From: Paracoccaceae bacterium
Lineage (GTDB): Bacteria; Pseudomonadota; Alphaproteobacteria; Rhodobacterales; Rhodobacteraceae
DNA length: 14,147 nt
Reading direction: 5' to 3'
Assembly (NCBI GenBank): GCA_007121115.1
Contig: SKMI01000129.1
Location: 1 to 14,147 of the forward strand
The position numbers were made by a program, and so were the translations under genes. This document shows, in pieces, positions 12,976 through 14,147 of this stretch; within the stretch, counting starts at the first letter, position 1; each line of letters begins with the position of its first letter. Under the pieces are notes generated by a model. The model was not told the origin of the DNA, made no database searches, and worked only from the letters and a program-made list of their open reading frames with translations.

Positions 12976-14147
12976 TCAGAGCAGGCTGCGCACCTTGTCG
13001 GCGACCGCTTCGGCGGTGATGCCGAAATGACGGTAAAGCTCGGGCGCCGGAGCCGAGCCGCCGAATCCGTGCATGCCGACGAAGCCCGATTTCTCGCGCC
13101 GCCCGCGTTCGCCGAAAAGCCAGCGGTCCCAGCCGAAGCGGATCGCGGCCTCGACCGCCACGCGCACCGGACCGGCGGGCAGCACCTTGCGGCGGTAGCT
13201 CTCGGGCTGCTCCTCGAACAACTCCCAGCAGGGCATGGAGACGACGCGGGTGCCGATCTTTTCCTCGTGCAGAATATCGCGCGCGGCCATGGCGATTTCG
13301 ACCTCGGAGCCCGTGGCCAGCAGGAGCGCCCGGCGTGGCCCTTCGGCATCGGCCAGCACATAGGCGCCCTGCGCGGTGAGGTTCTTCATCTTGTGCTCAA
13401 GCCGCAGCGTCGGCAGGTTCTGGCGGCTGAGCGCCAGCACCGACGGCGTGGCGGGCGCGGTCAGCGCGCATTCCCAGGCCTCGGCGGTTTCCACCGTGTC
13501 GGCGGGGCGGAAGACGTTCACGTTGGGCGTGGCGCGCAGCATCGCCAGATGCTCGACCGGCTGGTGCGTCGGCCCATCCTCGCCCAGTCCGATGCTGTCA
13601 TGGGTCATCACATAGACCACCGGCTTGCCCATCACCGACGACAGCCGGATCGCCCCGCGCGCGTAGTCGGTGAAGCACAGGAAGGTGCCGCCATAGGGCC
13701 GCACGCCGCCGTGCAGCGCCATGCCGTTCATCGCCGCCGCCATGCCGTGTTCGCGGATGCCGTAATGGACGTAGCGGCCCTTGCGGTCCTCGGGGCCGAA
13801 GATGCCCATTCCGGCGGTCTTGGTGTTGTTGGACCCTGTCAGGTCGGCCGAGCCGCCGATGGTTTCCGGCATCACCTTGTTGATGACCTCCAGCGCCATT
13901 TCCGAGGATTTGCGCGTCGCCACCTTGGGCGCGGTCTCGGACACCTGCTTCTTCAATGCCCGCAGGGCCGAGGTCAGTTTCTTCGGCGCTTCGCCCGCCA
14001 TGCGGCGGTGGAATTCGGCCTGCTTGGCGTTCGAGAGCTTGGCCAGCCGCGCTTCCCATTCAGCGCGTGCGGTGGCGCCGCGCGCGCCGATGGCGGTCCA
14101 GGCCTCGCGCACCTCGGCCGGGATCTCGAACGGGGCGTGGGGCCAGC
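12976..14147 (-). CDS. tkt: Transketolase, C-terminal part (cut by the window edge)
   Basis: The last 389 complete codons of a transketolase; the full enzyme is about 660 residues, and the frame stays open to the right edge (WPHAPFEIPAEV precedes the first internal GTG). Transketolase uses thiamine diphosphate to move two-carbon units between sugar phosphates in the pentose phosphate and Calvin cycles. Visible are the pyrimidine-binding domain (SADLTGSNNTK, YGIREHGMAAAMNGMA with the catalytic Glu at 13750-13752, YGGTFLCFTDYARGAIRLSS, HDSIGLGEDGPTHQP) and the C-terminal domain (ATGSEVEIAMAA, RVVSMPCWELFEEQ, FVGMHGFGGSAPAPELYRHFGIT). The missing N-terminal third would carry the diphosphate-binding domain. 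It is convergent with the EamA gene. Whether it belongs to a Calvin-cycle cluster cannot be judged from this window. Confidence 0.96.
   Translation of the reverse strand, partial: WPHAPFEIPAEVREAWTAIGARGATARAEWEARLAKLSNAKQAEFHRRMAGEAPKKLTSALRALKKQVSETAPKVATRKSSEMALEVINKVMPETIGGSADLTGSNNTKTAGMGIFGPEDRKGRYVHYGIREHGMAAAMNGMALHGGVRPYGGTFLCFTDYARGAIRLSSVMGKPVVYVMTHDSIGLGEDGPTHQPVEHLAMLRATPNVNVFRPADTVETAEAWECALTAPATPSVLALSRQNLPTLRLEHKMKNLTAQGAYVLADAEGPRRALLLATGSEVEIAMAARDILHEEKIGTRVVSMPCWELFEEQPESYRRKVLPAGPVRVAVEAAIRFGWDRWLFGERGRREKSGFVGMHGFGGSAPAPELYRHFGITAEAVADKVRSLL

Overview
The window is GC-rich, gene-dense DNA that looks like an alphaproteobacterium of the Rhodobacterales (Roseobacter/Rhodobacter type). 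The pointers are the codon bias, a PIN-domain gene coupled to an rRNA methyltransferase-like gene (a pairing I recall from Rhodobacter), and the style of the polyamine-type ABC operon. It reads as ordinary chromosome: I see no transposase, integrase, phage gene or CRISPR array.

Layout, left to right. (1) 31-2720: a divergent redox pair, made of a membrane b-heme/FAD/NAD(P)H reductase (minus) and an exported pentaheme cytochrome c (plus). (2) 2858-3502: lipB (minus). (3) 3503-4086: a non-coding stretch holding a short tandem repeat, tRNA-Leu(GAG) at 3716-3802, a perfect 17-bp palindrome and the probable promoter of the next operon. (4) 4087-8671: a four-gene ABC importer operon of the spermidine/putrescine type (ATPase, binding protein, two permeases). 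Strong hairpins flank the binding-protein cistron and a rho-independent terminator ends the operon at 8697-8718. (5) 8792-9925: ftsY. (6) 10039-11789 (minus): an RlmI-like methyltransferase followed by a PIN-domain protein, joined by an ATGA stop/start overlap. (7) 11916-12887: an EamA-family drug/metabolite transporter, divergent from the methyltransferase. (8) 12976 to the right edge (minus): the C-terminal part of a transketolase.

Functionally the window mixes housekeeping genes (lipoylation, SRP receptor, rRNA modification, pentose phosphate/Calvin cycle) with two accessory modules: the polyamine-type importer and the reductase/cytochrome pair. The reductase could carry electrons from cytoplasmic NAD(P)H through FAD and two b hemes to the periplasm, where the cytochrome could accept them. 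That link is inferred from adjacency and domain content only. The other features worth a second look are the coupled methyltransferase/PIN pair, the RNA hairpins in the ABC operon, and a hairpin with a G-quadruplex motif between the EamA and transketolase genes. No long stretch lacks a gene; the longest gaps are 3503-3715 and 3803-4086.
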